64,000 bases of DNA, from positions 203,900 through 267,899 of the forward strand of contig JABZFM010000005.1 of NCBI GenBank assembly GCA_014237465.1, in the 5' to 3' direction. The notes below the pieces were generated by a model. The model did not search any database and had not been told where the DNA came from. It was given only the letters and a program-made list of their open reading frames with translations. Positions 44,678-54,049 of the stretch are shown piece by piece; position 1 is the stretch's first letter, and each line of letters opens with the position of its first letter. Made by a program: the position numbers and the translations under genes. The DNA comes from Desulfobacteraceae bacterium. GTDB taxonomy: Bacteria; Desulfobacterota; Desulfobacteria; Desulfobacterales; Desulfosalsimonadaceae.

Positions 44678-45500
44678 AAGCTATCTCAAAAAAATTGACA
44701 CAAGGTGTTGAATATGCAATATAATGAGATGGAACTTACAAACGCCCAATGGGTCCGGATAGAGTCGTTAGTTACTTCCCCAACACCCAATAAAAATGGT
44801 CGCGGCCGTCCAACTCGTCATCCTCGAGAGGTGCTCAATGGCATCTGTGGATATTGCGCACCGGAGCGCCCTGGAAGGACATGCCACAACGGTATCCGCC
44901 TTACCAGATTACCATAGGCGATTCCAGCAATGGGTCCGGCAAGGCGTTTTCAAACGCATAGTCTATAAGCTGGCCGAAGACCTTTATAAACGCACGGTAT
45001 TGACATCCGCGAAGCATTTATCGACGGAACCTTCGCACCGGCAGAAAAGGGGGCCTGCTGTAGGCAAGACAAAGCGCGGCAAAGGCACCAAGATATGGCA
45101 ATTGCAGACGCTTCTGGTCTTCCTGTCGCTGCTCACGTGGAAAGTGCTTCGCCCACGAAGTAAAACTGGTTGAAGCCACCATTGAAAGCAGCTTTGTTGT
45201 TCATGTTCCCTAGCGGCTGATTGGCGACAAGACTTACGATAGCGATGGCCTTGAAGCATCTCAAAGAGAGCCGAAGCATTGAGATGATCGCGCCTCATAC
45301 AGGGAACCGTAAAAAATCTCGAACTCAAGACGGCCGCAAACTCAGGCGTTATAAACGCCGTTGGAAAGTTGAACGTCTATATGCTTGGTTACAGAATTTC
45401 AGACGAATAGTGGTCGGTACGAGAATATCATGCCGAAAATTTTCTCGATATGGTCCAACTTGGATGCGCTATCATCCTTTTAGGTTATTTTTGAAATGGG
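44678..45500 (+). mobile_element. IS5-family element, degenerate
   Basis: The left end carries AGCTATCTCAAAA (from about 44679) and the right end TTTTTGAAATGGG (to about 45500), which are imperfect inverted copies. The inside is a broken IS5/IS1031-type transposase on the plus strand (see the pseudogene entry). No intact transposase frame remains. Confidence 0.65.
44717..45495 (+). pseudogene. IS5-family transposase, several frameshifts and stops
   Basis: Pieces of an IS5 transposase appear in succession in different frames. The N-terminus (YNEMELTNAQWVRIESL and [16 protein letters not shown]) is followed by a middle part with [15 protein letters not shown] and KTKRGKGTKI. The C-terminus has [20 protein letters not shown] and NFRRIVVG, which carries the final acidic/basic signature. 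At least two frameshifts and several stops break it. A long open frame runs from 45221 into the next real gene, but that fusion is accidental. Confidence 0.85.
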
Positions 45501-45523
45501 TTGCAATAATAAGGATGGTGATT

Positions 45524-46150
45524 ATGAAAAAAATCAATTTATTATACCTAAAAAAAATATTCCTTACATTAAAGGAATTTAGAAAAACTGCGTATCATCA
45601 TTATGGAGATAATATCAGCAGTATACCGAAGTTTATTTATTATTCTTTTTTTAATATTAATACTTTTGTTGTTGTTGGCATGGACTTAAACAAGGAGTTG
45701 CCTAATTATCCACTGGATCCAGAATTTAGAGTAATTAAACCCACGATAGAAGAGTTAAATAAATTACGAGATGGAAAAAATCTTCCAAGAGAATTCTATT
45801 ATGATCAGATCCATGGCGTGAAAACATGTTATATTGCGATGGCTGGAGATGAGATTGCTTATATTCACTGGATATATTTGAAGGGGGATTATAACAGATT
45901 TCTAAAATTGAAGAGTGATGTCGCTGAGCTAAACTACAATACTACTCTGCCAAAGTTCAGAGGAAAGCGCTTACAAACAAAGATGCTTTGCTATATTTTA
46001 GAAGACCTGAAGAAAAATAGATTTAGAATGGCAATAGGAGTTGTCCATTCCAATAACCCCCCCGCACTTAAAGGTGCATTTCGGGCAGGATTTGAAGAGA
46101 AAAGAAAGATAAAGACATATGGCCCATTTAACAAAAAATATTCAATCTAA
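45524..46150 (+). CDS. GNAT-like acetyltransferase
   Basis: The 208-residue product starts at ATG 45524, with AAGGA at 45511-45515; an ATG at 45515 is also possible. The upstream open frame belongs to the dead IS5 transposase. The C-terminal half resembles a GNAT domain: [18 protein letters not shown] (central strands), then [20 protein letters not shown] (the acyl-CoA-binding RG.G.Q/R-type loop and helix) and [19 protein letters not shown] (the N-P-x-A helix). The donor and acceptor are unknown. One base separates it from the next gene, so it belongs to the glycosyltransferase operon. Confidence 0.65.
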   Translation: MKKINLLYLKKIFLTLKEFRKTAYHHYGDNISSIPKFIYYSFFNINTFVVVGMDLNKELPNYPLDPEFRVIKPTIEELNKLRDGKNLPREFYYDQIHGVKTCYIAMAGDEIAYIHWIYLKGDYNRFLKLKSDVAELNYNTTLPKFRGKRLQTKMLCYILEDLKKNRFRMAIGVVHSNNPPALKGAFRAGFEEKRKIKTYGPFNKKYSI

Positions 46151-46151
46151 A

Positions 46152-47387
46152 ATGATTAATGTTGCTTTTATATTAACACCTATTGATTTTGGTGGGGCAG
46201 AGCGCGTAAGCTTAAATTTATTGAAGGCTTATGATAGAGAAAAATATAATATCGTCCCTGTGTTATTGATACGCCCCTGGGAAGAGAAGACTTTCTTTGC
46301 AAGAGAAGTCGAAAAGCTAAGTATTGAATATTTATCTATCCCAGTCGCGATTAGACCTCTGGAAGATGGGAAAGATTACTTTAGGATACTTAACTGCTAT
46401 CGTATTTTATTTTCGATTCTACGAAAGGAAACATTTAGCATTATTCATACTAATGGATATTTTGCTGATATTATAGGGATACCCCTGGCAAAATTCTTTA
46501 GGATTCCCCATATGTCCACCTGTCATGGGTATATAGATAATGATATCAATTTGAAATTATATAATATCATAGATATTTTTTTATTGAAGTATAGCAATCA
46601 AATAATTTCAGTTGCTGATAACATTAAAAACAAACTGATTAAAAGAGGTATCAGCGAAAATAAAATTTCAACAATTACAAATGCAGTATTATTACCAACT
46701 CTTACTAGCAAAGAAATCTCGAAAAAACGGATTTTGATTAGAAGAGAGTTAAATATAAAAAATGATGAAACTCTCATTGGGTATGTTGGGAGATTAAGTA
46801 AAGAAAAAGGATTGAAATATCTCCTAACTGCAGGGAAAGAATTGTTAGACGCAGGATTACCTGTTAAAATAATATTAATCGGAGATGGTCCTCTCCGTGA
46901 GGATCTTAAGGCCTTAATGGATAATCTTGGTCTGCAAAACTATGTTATTATTACAGGGTTTAAAGAAGATGTAACAGCGATGCTTCCTGCTTTAGATATG
47001 TTCATATTACCATCATTAACAGAAGGTACACCAATGGCTCTATTGGAAGCAATGTCGTATGGCATACCCGTGGTAGCAACTTTGGTTGGAGGTATTCCAA
47101 AAGTCATAAATAATAGAAAGAATGGCTTACTTGTTTCTCCATCGAATTCATCGGAAATAGTCAATGCGGTTATGGAACTAATAAATGATAAAAACTTATG
47201 GGAAAAAATATCGCAAGGTTCTAAAAATTCTATACAAGAACGATTTGATTTGAAGAAATGGGTAAGAAAGATAGAAACATTCTATTTAGATTTAGCTGAA
47301 AAAAAAAAATACAGGTGTTACCATGATACTATTAAAGACTGGATTGGTAATTTTTGGAATCTACTTATCATTATACGTTATTTATAA
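46152..47387 (+). CDS. Glycosyltransferase family 4
   Basis: A 411-residue GT-B enzyme (ATG 46152; an ATG at 46119 would overlap the upstream gene). The N-terminal domain has FGGAERVSLNLLKAY, and HMSTCHGYID near 120. The GT4 donor domain shows GYVGRLSKEKGLKYLL near 210, ILIGDGPLREDL, and the E-x7-E-type site PSLTEGTPMALLEAMSYGIPVVAT near 290-315. It should transfer a sugar from a nucleotide or lipid donor to the lipid-linked repeat unit. The last 65 bases overlap the next gene in another frame, so the C-terminal tail may have been extended. Confidence 0.9.
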   Translation: MINVAFILTPIDFGGAERVSLNLLKAYDREKYNIVPVLLIRPWEEKTFFAREVEKLSIEYLSIPVAIRPLEDGKDYFRILNCYRILFSILRKETFSIIHTNGYFADIIGIPLAKFFRIPHMSTCHGYIDNDINLKLYNIIDIFLLKYSNQIISVADNIKNKLIKRGISENKISTITNAVLLPTLTSKEISKKRILIRRELNIKNDETLIGYVGRLSKEKGLKYLLTAGKELLDAGLPVKIILIGDGPLREDLKALMDNLGLQNYVIITGFKEDVTAMLPALDMFILPSLTEGTPMALLEAMSYGIPVVATLVGGIPKVINNRKNGLLVSPSNSSEIVNAVMELINDKNLWEKISQGSKNSIQERFDLKKWVRKIETFYLDLAEKKKYRCYHDTIKDWIGNFWNLLIIIRYL

Positions 47388-48510
47388 TGCCGTATTAATG
47401 ATTGTTAACATTGTTTTGAAAGACAATGATAATTTGCAATACGACAATAAAGTTAAATTTTTAATTGTTATTCCGGCGCATAATGAAGAACTTTTTATTC
47501 AAAGAATTTTAAAAAGTATTGTCGAACAGAACTATCCTGTCGAATTGTTCAATATTATAGTTGTTGCCGATAACTGTACTGATAATACAGCTACGATTGC
47601 CAGTGGTGAAAACATAGAAGTCTTGATAAGGAAGAATACCAAAGATTATGGTAAAGGTCATGCAATTAAGTACGCACTGGATAATTCTGATAACTATGAC
47701 TACGATGCTTTGTTTATAATTGATGCTGACAGTGTAATTAATAAAAATGGACTGGCTTCATTGAATAGACAAATCCTCAATGGCAAGAGAATCATACAGT
47801 GTAATAATGCTGTAGCCAATCCGGGTGATAGCTGGTTTACACAACTGATGAATGTAGCTCGGACAATTGGAAATGAAATTCAGGAACCTGCAAAAGAGAA
47901 GTTAGGTCTTTCCTCCCATCTGATGGGTAATGGAATGTGTTTTAAACGTGAAATTATTGAAAAATACGGTTGGAGCGCATTTTCTGTTGGCGAAGATTGG
48001 GAATACTATGCAATTGTTATTAATGAAGGTGAAAGAATTGCTTTTGCCCAGGATGTCCGAGTCTTTCATCAAGAATCGACTTCATTAAAACAGGCGACAC
48101 CACAGCGTATGCGCTGGTCAAGTGGTCGATTTGCCGTCTTGAAACAATATGGCCTTGGTCTTTTTTGGAGAGGTTTAATTGAGAGAAATTTATTGAAATT
48201 AGATGCCTCTCTCCCACTTATTTTTCCGAATCCATCATTGGCAATGGAATTTACGGTGTTAGGACTCATTCCCTCACTTTTCTTTTTCGTCACTGATGGA
48301 GATGTCTTTTGGGTTGTTTTGTTCGCTATCCTCGCAATATTTCAGATGCTGCTTTTTATGTCGGGTGTTTTTTATACAAGAAACAAATTGAGAAGTTTCT
48401 TGTCAATCTTCATTGCTCCACTCTTCTTAGTATGGAAAATGATTATTGATATTTTGTCTATAGTTGGCGTTGGAAGAAAAAAATGGGTAAGGACTAACCG
48501 ACACTTATAA
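47323..48510 (+). CDS. Glycosyltransferase family 2, membrane-bound
   Basis: A 395-residue GT2 with an N-terminal membrane helix (residues ~5-32). The GT-A core has FLIVIPAHNEELFI near 48, IVVADNCTDNTA near 78, the DXD-like IIDADSVIN near 130, GEDWEYY near 230 and the Q(R/Q)xRW motif as PQRMRWSSGRFAV near 265. Two or three C-terminal membrane helices follow. The QxxRW motif and topology point to a processive or lipid-linked sugar transferase, as in synthase-like GT2 enzymes. It overlaps the upstream GT4 by 65 bases. Confidence 0.9.
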   Translation: MILLKTGLVIFGIYLSLYVIYNAVLMIVNIVLKDNDNLQYDNKVKFLIVIPAHNEELFIQRILKSIVEQNYPVELFNIIVVADNCTDNTATIASGENIEVLIRKNTKDYGKGHAIKYALDNSDNYDYDALFIIDADSVINKNGLASLNRQILNGKRIIQCNNAVANPGDSWFTQLMNVARTIGNEIQEPAKEKLGLSSHLMGNGMCFKREIIEKYGWSAFSVGEDWEYYAIVINEGERIAFAQDVRVFHQESTSLKQATPQRMRWSSGRFAVLKQYGLGLFWRGLIERNLLKLDASLPLIFPNPSLAMEFTVLGLIPSLFFFVTDGDVFWVVLFAILAIFQMLLFMSGVFYTRNKLRSFLSIFIAPLFLVWKMIIDILSIVGVGRKKWVRTNRHL

Positions 48511-48551
48511 TGAGTACTTGTTGATCAAAAAATTGCAGCCGGATAAATATA

Positions 48552-49682
48552 ATGCAGAAAGTTAATGTGTTATTTGTAATAATCCAAATGGCGCTTGGAG
48601 GTTCTGAGCAGTTAATTCTTAATATTATAAGAAATCTTGACCGCAACCGTTTCTCCCCATCTGTCGCATGGTTTTTTGGCGATACAATATTAGAGGAATT
48701 TGCCGATCTGAACATACCGTTATTTCATGTGCCAAAGACTAAAAGCTTTGATTTTAATACCATGCAGCACCTTGCAGCAATCTTGACTGAGAATGATGTT
48801 CACGTTGTCAACGCCCATCATTTCATGTCGATGGTTTATTTATTCTATGGGAGTAAAGTCAAAAAACAAGCCAAGCTCATCTATACCGAACATTCTGAAT
48901 GGGAGGTGGAGGCAATACCCAAGAAGTGGCAATTACTGGGTGCAGGTCTATTAAGATGTGTGGACAAAACTGTGGGTGTTAGTCCTGCCATTTCAGATTG
49001 TCTGCAGAAAAAATTTTTTATTCCACTATCAAAGGTTGAAACCATAAATAATGGTGTAGATCTAAATCTTTTTTCAAACACACAAAAAAATTTAGTTATC
49101 AAAAAAGAACTTAAAATTGGTTCTATAGATAAAGTTATTGGGACTGTTGCAAATTTAAAAAAGGTAAAAAATCATCGGTTTCTCCTGAATGCCTTTAAAA
49201 AGCTTGCAGAAGAATTTGACAAGGTCAAGTTAATTCTTGTCGGTCAAGGCTTTAAAGATGATCCCGAAAACACAGAAGAGGAAATAAAGGATTTTATTGA
49301 GACCAATGGACTCAATAACAAAGTCCTTATATTAGGTTATCGAAGTGACATCTCACAGTTATTGTCCGTGATGGATATTTTTTGTCTGACTTCTAAGATG
49401 GAAGGGTTGCCAATCAGTCTTATAGAGGCAATGGCTTCAGGCTTGCCGGTTGTGGGCAGTGATGCCCCTGGTATTAAAGACGTGATTGAACACGGGGTCA
49501 ACGGGTTTCTTATTCCTCAAGATGACACAGCAGCTTTAAAAAATGCGTTACTTAACTTGGTAAGAAATGATTCACTACGTGTGAGGATGGGGAACCACTC
49601 AAAGTTAATGGCCAACTTATATTCTATGGAATCTTGTATAAAAAATTACGAAAATTTATTTTCAAAACTTTGCGCCTTGTAA
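48552..49682 (+). CDS. Glycosyltransferase family 4
   Basis: A 376-residue GT-B protein. ALGGSEQLILNIIRNL near residue 14 marks the acceptor domain, and VSPAISDCLQKKF near 145 and ETINNGVDLNLF near 165 are typical GT4 landmarks. The donor site reads LTSKMEGLPISLIEAMASGLPVVGSDAPGI near 277-305. It is the last gene before the right inverted repeat. With the two preceding genes it forms a three-glycosyltransferase set that could define the sugar sequence of the repeat unit. Confidence 0.9.
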   Translation: MQKVNVLFVIIQMALGGSEQLILNIIRNLDRNRFSPSVAWFFGDTILEEFADLNIPLFHVPKTKSFDFNTMQHLAAILTENDVHVVNAHHFMSMVYLFYGSKVKKQAKLIYTEHSEWEVEAIPKKWQLLGAGLLRCVDKTVGVSPAISDCLQKKFFIPLSKVETINNGVDLNLFSNTQKNLVIKKELKIGSIDKVIGTVANLKKVKNHRFLLNAFKKLAEEFDKVKLILVGQGFKDDPENTEEEIKDFIETNGLNNKVLILGYRSDISQLLSVMDIFCLTSKMEGLPISLIEAMASGLPVVGSDAPGIKDVIEHGVNGFLIPQDDTAALKNALLNLVRNDSLRVRMGNHSKLMANLYSMESCIKNYENLFSKLCAL

Positions 49683-50182
49683 TTGCTAAATTACGATACT
49701 GTAATCTCTCCGGGGCAAGCCGTTAGATAAAACTTTGCAATCGAAGTGAGTCCTTTGAAAACAGGTCGAATTTCCGATTTTGTGATTTTTTCAAAAAAGA
49801 AAAGCTACAATTTTATTAAACTGTCTACAAAATATCACAAAAACTGTCTACAAAATATTACAACACATCCAAAAGGAGCCCTGAAATAATCCCCTCTATG
49901 CTTATTTTGAAGTGAATCACCCGGAATTACAACCTCGGGCGCACTCACCATCTTATATGTTAGCAAAGCCCATGATTTTTAAACCTCTATTGATTTTATT
50001 CGTAGAGTTTTATTCAAATTTGAGTGCAACTTAAAAAAGTGGAATAGTGGTTTTATAATGAGTTACGCAAAGGTATCACTTTGTAACTATGCGCTACTAT
50101 AAAGGTTTTTCTCTCTGCGTGGAATAACATTCGGTCAGGCACCGAATTTAATAAATTCAATAATTTAATTAACAAGAATAAC
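49683..50182. other. 500-base gap without a gene
   Basis: No convincing coding frame lies here. It contains a direct repeat of AAACTGTCTACAAAATAT (49818-49835 and 49841-49858) and the right 85-bp inverted repeat. A partly palindromic stretch, AGTTACGCAAAG then CTTTGTAACT, lies at 50061-50088. It looks like a recombined junction between the glycosyltransferase block and the secreted-protein genes. Confidence 0.6.
49988..50072 (-). repeat. 85-bp inverted repeat, right copy
   Basis: This is the reverse-complement partner of 41934-42018, with about 91% identity and equal length. The outer tip reads ACGCAAAG toward 50072. It closes the IS-rich glycosyltransferase block on the right and is followed by the leader of the transglutaminase-like gene. 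Confidence 0.8.
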
Positions 50183-51073
50183 ATGCAAAGTAAAAAATCA
50201 AAAAAAATAAAAATTTTTTTCAGTTCAGTATTATGTCTTTTATTATTTGGGGCTTCGGCAACTTTTTTATGCGATATAGACACATTGGTAAAAATAAAAT
50301 ATTTTCTTTTTACTGATAAGACTTCAAGCAAATTGCTCTTTACTGCTCCTCTCAATATTTTAATTGATAATGGTTTTAAAAAAGATTCACCACAGTCTAT
50401 TGAGCACTGGAAATCTGTGATTACCAATAATATTAACTACCTGCAAAAATTAGAGCAAAAGATAACAGGGACAATTTCAACAGTAAATAAGGCAAAGTTA
50501 ATAGCATTGTCATTTTCGAAAGGTGGTGGCGGAGGGTGCCTTGATGATATTGATTTAATCAGCAAGATGAAAAGAATAAACAAAAACAAGGGTCATGGTT
50601 GTTGCTCCGATCATGCTGAGGTATTTGTTGCATTATGCTCTATTCATGGTATCGTTTCACGAGAAGTGCATAACAATCATCATGCTTTTAATGAATTTTT
50701 TATGCCTGAAAATAATAAATGGTTATGGATAGATCCATTATTTACCATCATGGCTCAAAATGATATGGACGAATATTTATCTCTTTTTGAAATCAGGGAC
50801 TTATTGTTTAATGATTTAAAAGTAAATTATGTTTTTTTTGGCAATGAGTCCCATGAGTTTTATAACCACTCAGCATCTCAACATGAATATTTTGATGAAA
50901 AAAATGATTTTTCCGACATAATGATTACATGGGGGAATAATGTATTTGCTGAGAATGAATTTAATAGCCACTTGAATTTGTTGCCAAAGTCGGCCAAGCA
51001 GTTCATTGGGTTGATGATTGGTAAAACCCCTTCGTATAAAGTGTATGTCGATAAATTCTCATCCCAGAAATGA
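50183..51073 (+). CDS. Transglutaminase-like exported protein
   Basis: A 296-residue protein with an N-terminal membrane helix or signal (residues ~9-30). A transglutaminase-like papain-fold triad is visible: Cys in KGHGCCSDHAEVFVAL near 136, His in NNHHAFNEFF near 165, and Asp in WLWIDPLF near 182. Such domains act as proteases, amidases or cross-linking enzymes, often in the periplasm. The gene is AT-rich. It lies just upstream of the sigma-54 promoter for the next gene, whose -24 element begins 25 bases after this stop. Confidence 0.72.
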   Translation: MQSKKSKKIKIFFSSVLCLLLFGASATFLCDIDTLVKIKYFLFTDKTSSKLLFTAPLNILIDNGFKKDSPQSIEHWKSVITNNINYLQKLEQKITGTISTVNKAKLIALSFSKGGGGGCLDDIDLISKMKRINKNKGHGCCSDHAEVFVALCSIHGIVSREVHNNHHAFNEFFMPENNKWLWIDPLFTIMAQNDMDEYLSLFEIRDLLFNDLKVNYVFFGNESHEFYNHSASQHEYFDEKNDFSDIMITWGNNVFAENEFNSHLNLLPKSAKQFIGLMIGKTPSYKVYVDKFSSQK

Positions 51074-51097
51074 TCCTTAGAAACGTGACAGCTCATT

Positions 51098-51113
51098 TGG
51101 CACTGACATTGCA
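51098..51113 (+). promoter_or_regulatory. Sigma-54 (RpoN) promoter
   Basis: TGGCAC at 51098-51103 and TTGCA at 51109-51113 match the -24/-12 consensus, with the GG and GC exactly 12 bases apart start to start. Transcription would begin about 51123-51125, ~50 bases before the ATG at 51175. An enhancer-binding regulator (such as the PrsR type that controls some exosortase-associated genes) would be needed; none is encoded in the window. Confidence 0.8.
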
Positions 51114-51174
51114 TAAATATTTAGATGAACTTGGTAAGATTACTTTAGAAATTTTTCTTTTATGGAGGAATGTT

Positions 51175-53169
51175 ATGAAACGTTTTTATTTGGCTATATT
51201 ATTTCTTGGTTGTTTTTCTGTGGTGGCTCCAAATTCTGTTTGTAGAGCTGGTGTTGATCTCCCGTGGTCAACTACTTATGACTGTCCCGACTGGTTAGCG
51301 TATTCTGATCCTCTTAATTGCGATGGCTTATCAAAAGCAGGTGGTCAGACGCAATGCGGGCATTATGAAGAGATTATAGTTGAGGCCAACAATCCGTTAG
51401 GTTCGGGAAAGGGACAGCGGCATTATGTTGGGGATGACGTCAACCAAAACTCTGGTGGAATTATGATAGACTTCAATAGTTTACAGTCTGAATTATGGGT
51501 CAGGTTTTATATAAGATATGAAGCAGGTTTTGCATGGAGTCCTTATCTAATGTATGACAAACTCATATATCTATGGCTAGGAGATGGCTCCGACATTCAC
51601 GCCGCATGTATTCCCTCATGGTATAACAACGATAACTTCAATCTCGCCGCTCAGGCTATTAACGGCGGCGTAAATTATTATAGCGAAGGCACAGGATGGA
51701 CAAACACTATGGGGGGGGCTACTAGTGACGGTAAGTGGCATTGTATCGAAGTTCATATGAAAATGGATACTAATGGTACCGATGGAGTAGGGGAAGCCTG
51801 GATTGACAATGTAAAAATCCTTGATAGACATGACCTTGATTGGGATGGCCCGACACACACTGGTTTTAGAAATTGTCTTATCGGCTCTAACCAAAGATTC
51901 CCATCAAATGGTCGTTGTATGGCTGTAGACTATGATGATGTATCGATAAGTAATACTGGTCGAATTGGTCCAATAGGTGGTGGTGGACCTGGACCAGACA
52001 CAATTTCACCCTCAGTTTCCATTGTATCTCCAACTTCAGGTCAAACAGTTTCAGGTAATGTGTCCATTTCAGCTAGTGCTTCTGATAACGTAGGAGTTGC
52101 TGGTGTTCAATTCAAAATCGATGGAACCAATATCGGCTCAGAAGACACAACGTCACCATACTCATATTCTTTAGATACTACTACTTATTCTGATGGTTCT
52201 CACACTTTAACAGCCACAGCCAGAGACGCTGCTGGGAATCAGGCAACATCAAGTCAGGTGAGTATTTCTATCAACAATGGCGGAGACGGCGGAGGTGTAA
52301 CACTTTTTGACGAGTCTTTTGAAGATGCGAATTTTACTTCACGAGGATGGTATGATAACACAAATCTACAATTATCTACCACAGAGCATATTCCCGGAAG
52401 TACAAGTTCTGTTGAGTTTCATTTTCTCCAGGGAGCGACAACACCTACTTCCGGTACCGCAAGCAGAAAAATATTTTCTGACACGGATGAGGTGTATGTC
52501 AGTTATTATGTTAAATACAGTGCAAACTGGGAAGGATCAAATAAATCCTATCACCCTCATGAATTTCTTATTTTGACAAATAAAAATGGTATTTGGGACG
52601 GCCCGGCATACACACACTTAACTGTTTATGTTGAACAAAACGAGGGAATACCTCTTCTCGGCATACAAGATGGACAAAATATCGACGAGACACAGGTTGG
52701 AATTGATTTGGCCAATATAACTGAAAATAGGGCTGTTGCAGGATGTAATGGTGATAGTGATGGCTATGGTGATGGCACTTGTTATCCATCAGGGTCTGTT
52801 CATTGGAATGGGAAATTATGGCGTGCAGGGAGCGTATATTTTCAGGATACTCCAGGTGCATATTATAAAAATGATTGGCACCACGTCGAAGCTTATTTTA
52901 AGCTCAACAGTATTTCTGGAGGAAAAGCTATTGCAGATGGACAATTGAAATATTGGTTTGATGGCAACATCATTATTAATCATAATGATGTTGTCCTGAG
53001 GACAGGACAGCATCCAGATATGAAATTCAATCAATTTTTAATTGCTCCGTGGATTGGCGATGGCTCACCTGTTGACCAGACAATGTGGATTGACGAATTA
53101 ACTGTTGCTACCGGAAGATCTGTTGATATACTAACTCCGCCAAGTGGCTTACAGATAACTCCTCAATAA
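51175..53169 (+). CDS. Secreted protein: two jelly-roll domains around an Ig-like domain
   Basis: A 664-residue protein with a signal peptide (MKRFYLAILFLGCFSVV, cleavage probably near residue 26). ATG 51175 has GGAGG six bases upstream; an earlier ATG at 51070 lies upstream of the sigma-54 promoter and can be dismissed. Residues ~30-300 are a concanavalin/laminin-G-like beta-sandwich, resembling polysaccharide lyase 14-like folds. Residues ~307-395 are a bacterial Ig-like domain (SPSVSIVSPTSGQTVSGNV... ARDAAGNQA). From ~400 a second jelly-roll carries VSYYVKYSANWEGS and DWHHVEAYFKLN. The C-terminus ends abruptly with no PEP-CTERM tail. It probably binds or cleaves the exported glycan. Confidence 0.75.
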   Translation: MKRFYLAILFLGCFSVVAPNSVCRAGVDLPWSTTYDCPDWLAYSDPLNCDGLSKAGGQTQCGHYEEIIVEANNPLGSGKGQRHYVGDDVNQNSGGIMIDFNSLQSELWVRFYIRYEAGFAWSPYLMYDKLIYLWLGDGSDIHAACIPSWYNNDNFNLAAQAINGGVNYYSEGTGWTNTMGGATSDGKWHCIEVHMKMDTNGTDGVGEAWIDNVKILDRHDLDWDGPTHTGFRNCLIGSNQRFPSNGRCMAVDYDDVSISNTGRIGPIGGGGPGPDTISPSVSIVSPTSGQTVSGNVSISASASDNVGVAGVQFKIDGTNIGSEDTTSPYSYSLDTTTYSDGSHTLTATARDAAGNQATSSQVSISINNGGDGGGVTLFDESFEDANFTSRGWYDNTNLQLSTTEHIPGSTSSVEFHFLQGATTPTSGTASRKIFSDTDEVYVSYYVKYSANWEGSNKSYHPHEFLILTNKNGIWDGPAYTHLTVYVEQNEGIPLLGIQDGQNIDETQVGIDLANITENRAVAGCNGDSDGYGDGTCYPSGSVHWNGKLWRAGSVYFQDTPGAYYKNDWHHVEAYFKLNSISGGKAIADGQLKYWFDGNIIINHNDVVLRTGQHPDMKFNQFLIAPWIGDGSPVDQTMWIDELTVATGRSVDILTPPSGLQITPQ

Positions 53170-53231
53170 TCTTTAAATGTTAATAATTGTTCATGGGATT
53201 CATTTTTAGGGTGATACTCATAGCTTCAAAC

Positions 53232-53270
53232 ACTCCCATCAGCCGTTATGGTTGATGGGAGTATCTTTAT
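53232..53270 (+). terminator. Rho-independent terminator
   Basis: ACTCCCATCAGCC (53232-53244) pairs with GGTTGATGGGAGT (53250-53262) as a 13-bp stem with a 5-base loop, followed by ATCTTTATTCTTT. It closes the sigma-54 transcript of the secreted protein. An ATG at 53252 lies inside the stem and cannot be the next gene's start. Confidence 0.85.
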
Positions 53271-53290
53271 TCTTTATGAGGGACACTAAA

Positions 53291-54049
53291 ATGGACGGTT
53301 CATTATCTGAAAGACAGAAGAAAGAAGAGGCTTACCATGATAATATTTATAAAAATGGTGCTGAATTTGAAGTTACTCGAATTGGGGGTGGTGAGTACTA
53401 TGATTACTTTTGGAAGGCTGTAGGTGACGTTGATGGTAAAAATATTCTTGATTTCGGATGCGGTAATGGCTGGGTTAGTATCAAATATGCTAAGAATGGT
53501 GCTCATGTCTGGGGATTTGATATCTCTGGCGAACTTATTGAAAAGGCCAAGAAGTGGATCATGAAGGAAGGGTTAAGTGAGAGTATTACGTTGGAAAAGA
53601 TGGCTGCGGAAAATCTCGCCTATGAGGATAATTTTTTCGATCTTATTGTTGGCAGTGCAATCCTTCATCACACTGAACTTGATATAACGTTAAAAAATAT
53701 TGACAGGGTCTTAAAGCCCGATGGAAAGGCAATTTTTATTGAGCCTATGAATCAGAACATTTTTCTCCAGCTCTGGAGGAAGATGACTCCTAATCGGAGA
53801 AGTCCCACCGAAAGAGCTCTGACAAAATCTGATTTACTGTTGATTGAGCATGTTTTCCCGCGAGCCAGTTTTACTTTCTTTGGTTTTTTATCAATTTTCA
53901 CAGCAGGCCTTCTTGTTTTTTCCCCTCAAAGTAGAATTGTCGCTACGGTCAATAACTGGCTGGATGAAATAGACCGCCACATATTCCAGTTCCTGCCATT
54001 CTTAGGGAGATTTGGAGCTGTCATTGTGTTAGAATTGAAAAAAGGATGA
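53291..54049 (+). CDS. Class I SAM-dependent methyltransferase
   Basis: The 252-residue product starts at ATG 53291, with GAGGG at 53278-53282. The Methyltransf_11-type core has ILDFGCGNGWVSIKYA (motif I) near 51, VWGFDISGELIEKAK, and FFDLIVGSAILHHTE near 115. The C-terminal ~80 residues include a hydrophobic stretch (FTFFGFLSIFTAGLLVF), so it may associate with the membrane, as in enzymes acting on lipid-linked or quinone-like substrates. The target is unknown. It begins a new transcription unit after the terminator and overlaps a small ORF by ATGA. Confidence 0.85.
   Translation: MDGSLSERQKKEEAYHDNIYKNGAEFEVTRIGGGEYYDYFWKAVGDVDGKNILDFGCGNGWVSIKYAKNGAHVWGFDISGELIEKAKKWIMKEGLSESITLEKMAAENLAYEDNFFDLIVGSAILHHTELDITLKNIDRVLKPDGKAIFIEPMNQNIFLQLWRKMTPNRRSPTERALTKSDLLLIEHVFPRASFTFFGFLSIFTAGLLVFSPQSRIVATVNNWLDEIDRHIFQFLPFLGRFGAVIVLELKKG

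Noticed and set aside
45221..46150. A single 309-residue gene
   Set aside because: The first ~98 codons belong to the broken IS5 transposase; the real gene starts at 45524 with its own ribosome binding site.
49818..49858. CRISPR-like direct repeats
   Set aside because: Only two 18-base copies with a 5-base gap, no array and no cas genes.
51070..51174. Start of the secreted protein at 51070
   Set aside because: It lies upstream of the sigma-54 promoter, would put 35 residues before the signal peptide, and has no ribosome binding site; 51175 has GGAGG.
53252..53290. Methyltransferase start at 53252
   Set aside because: The ATG is in the stem of a strong terminator; 53291 has a proper ribosome binding site.
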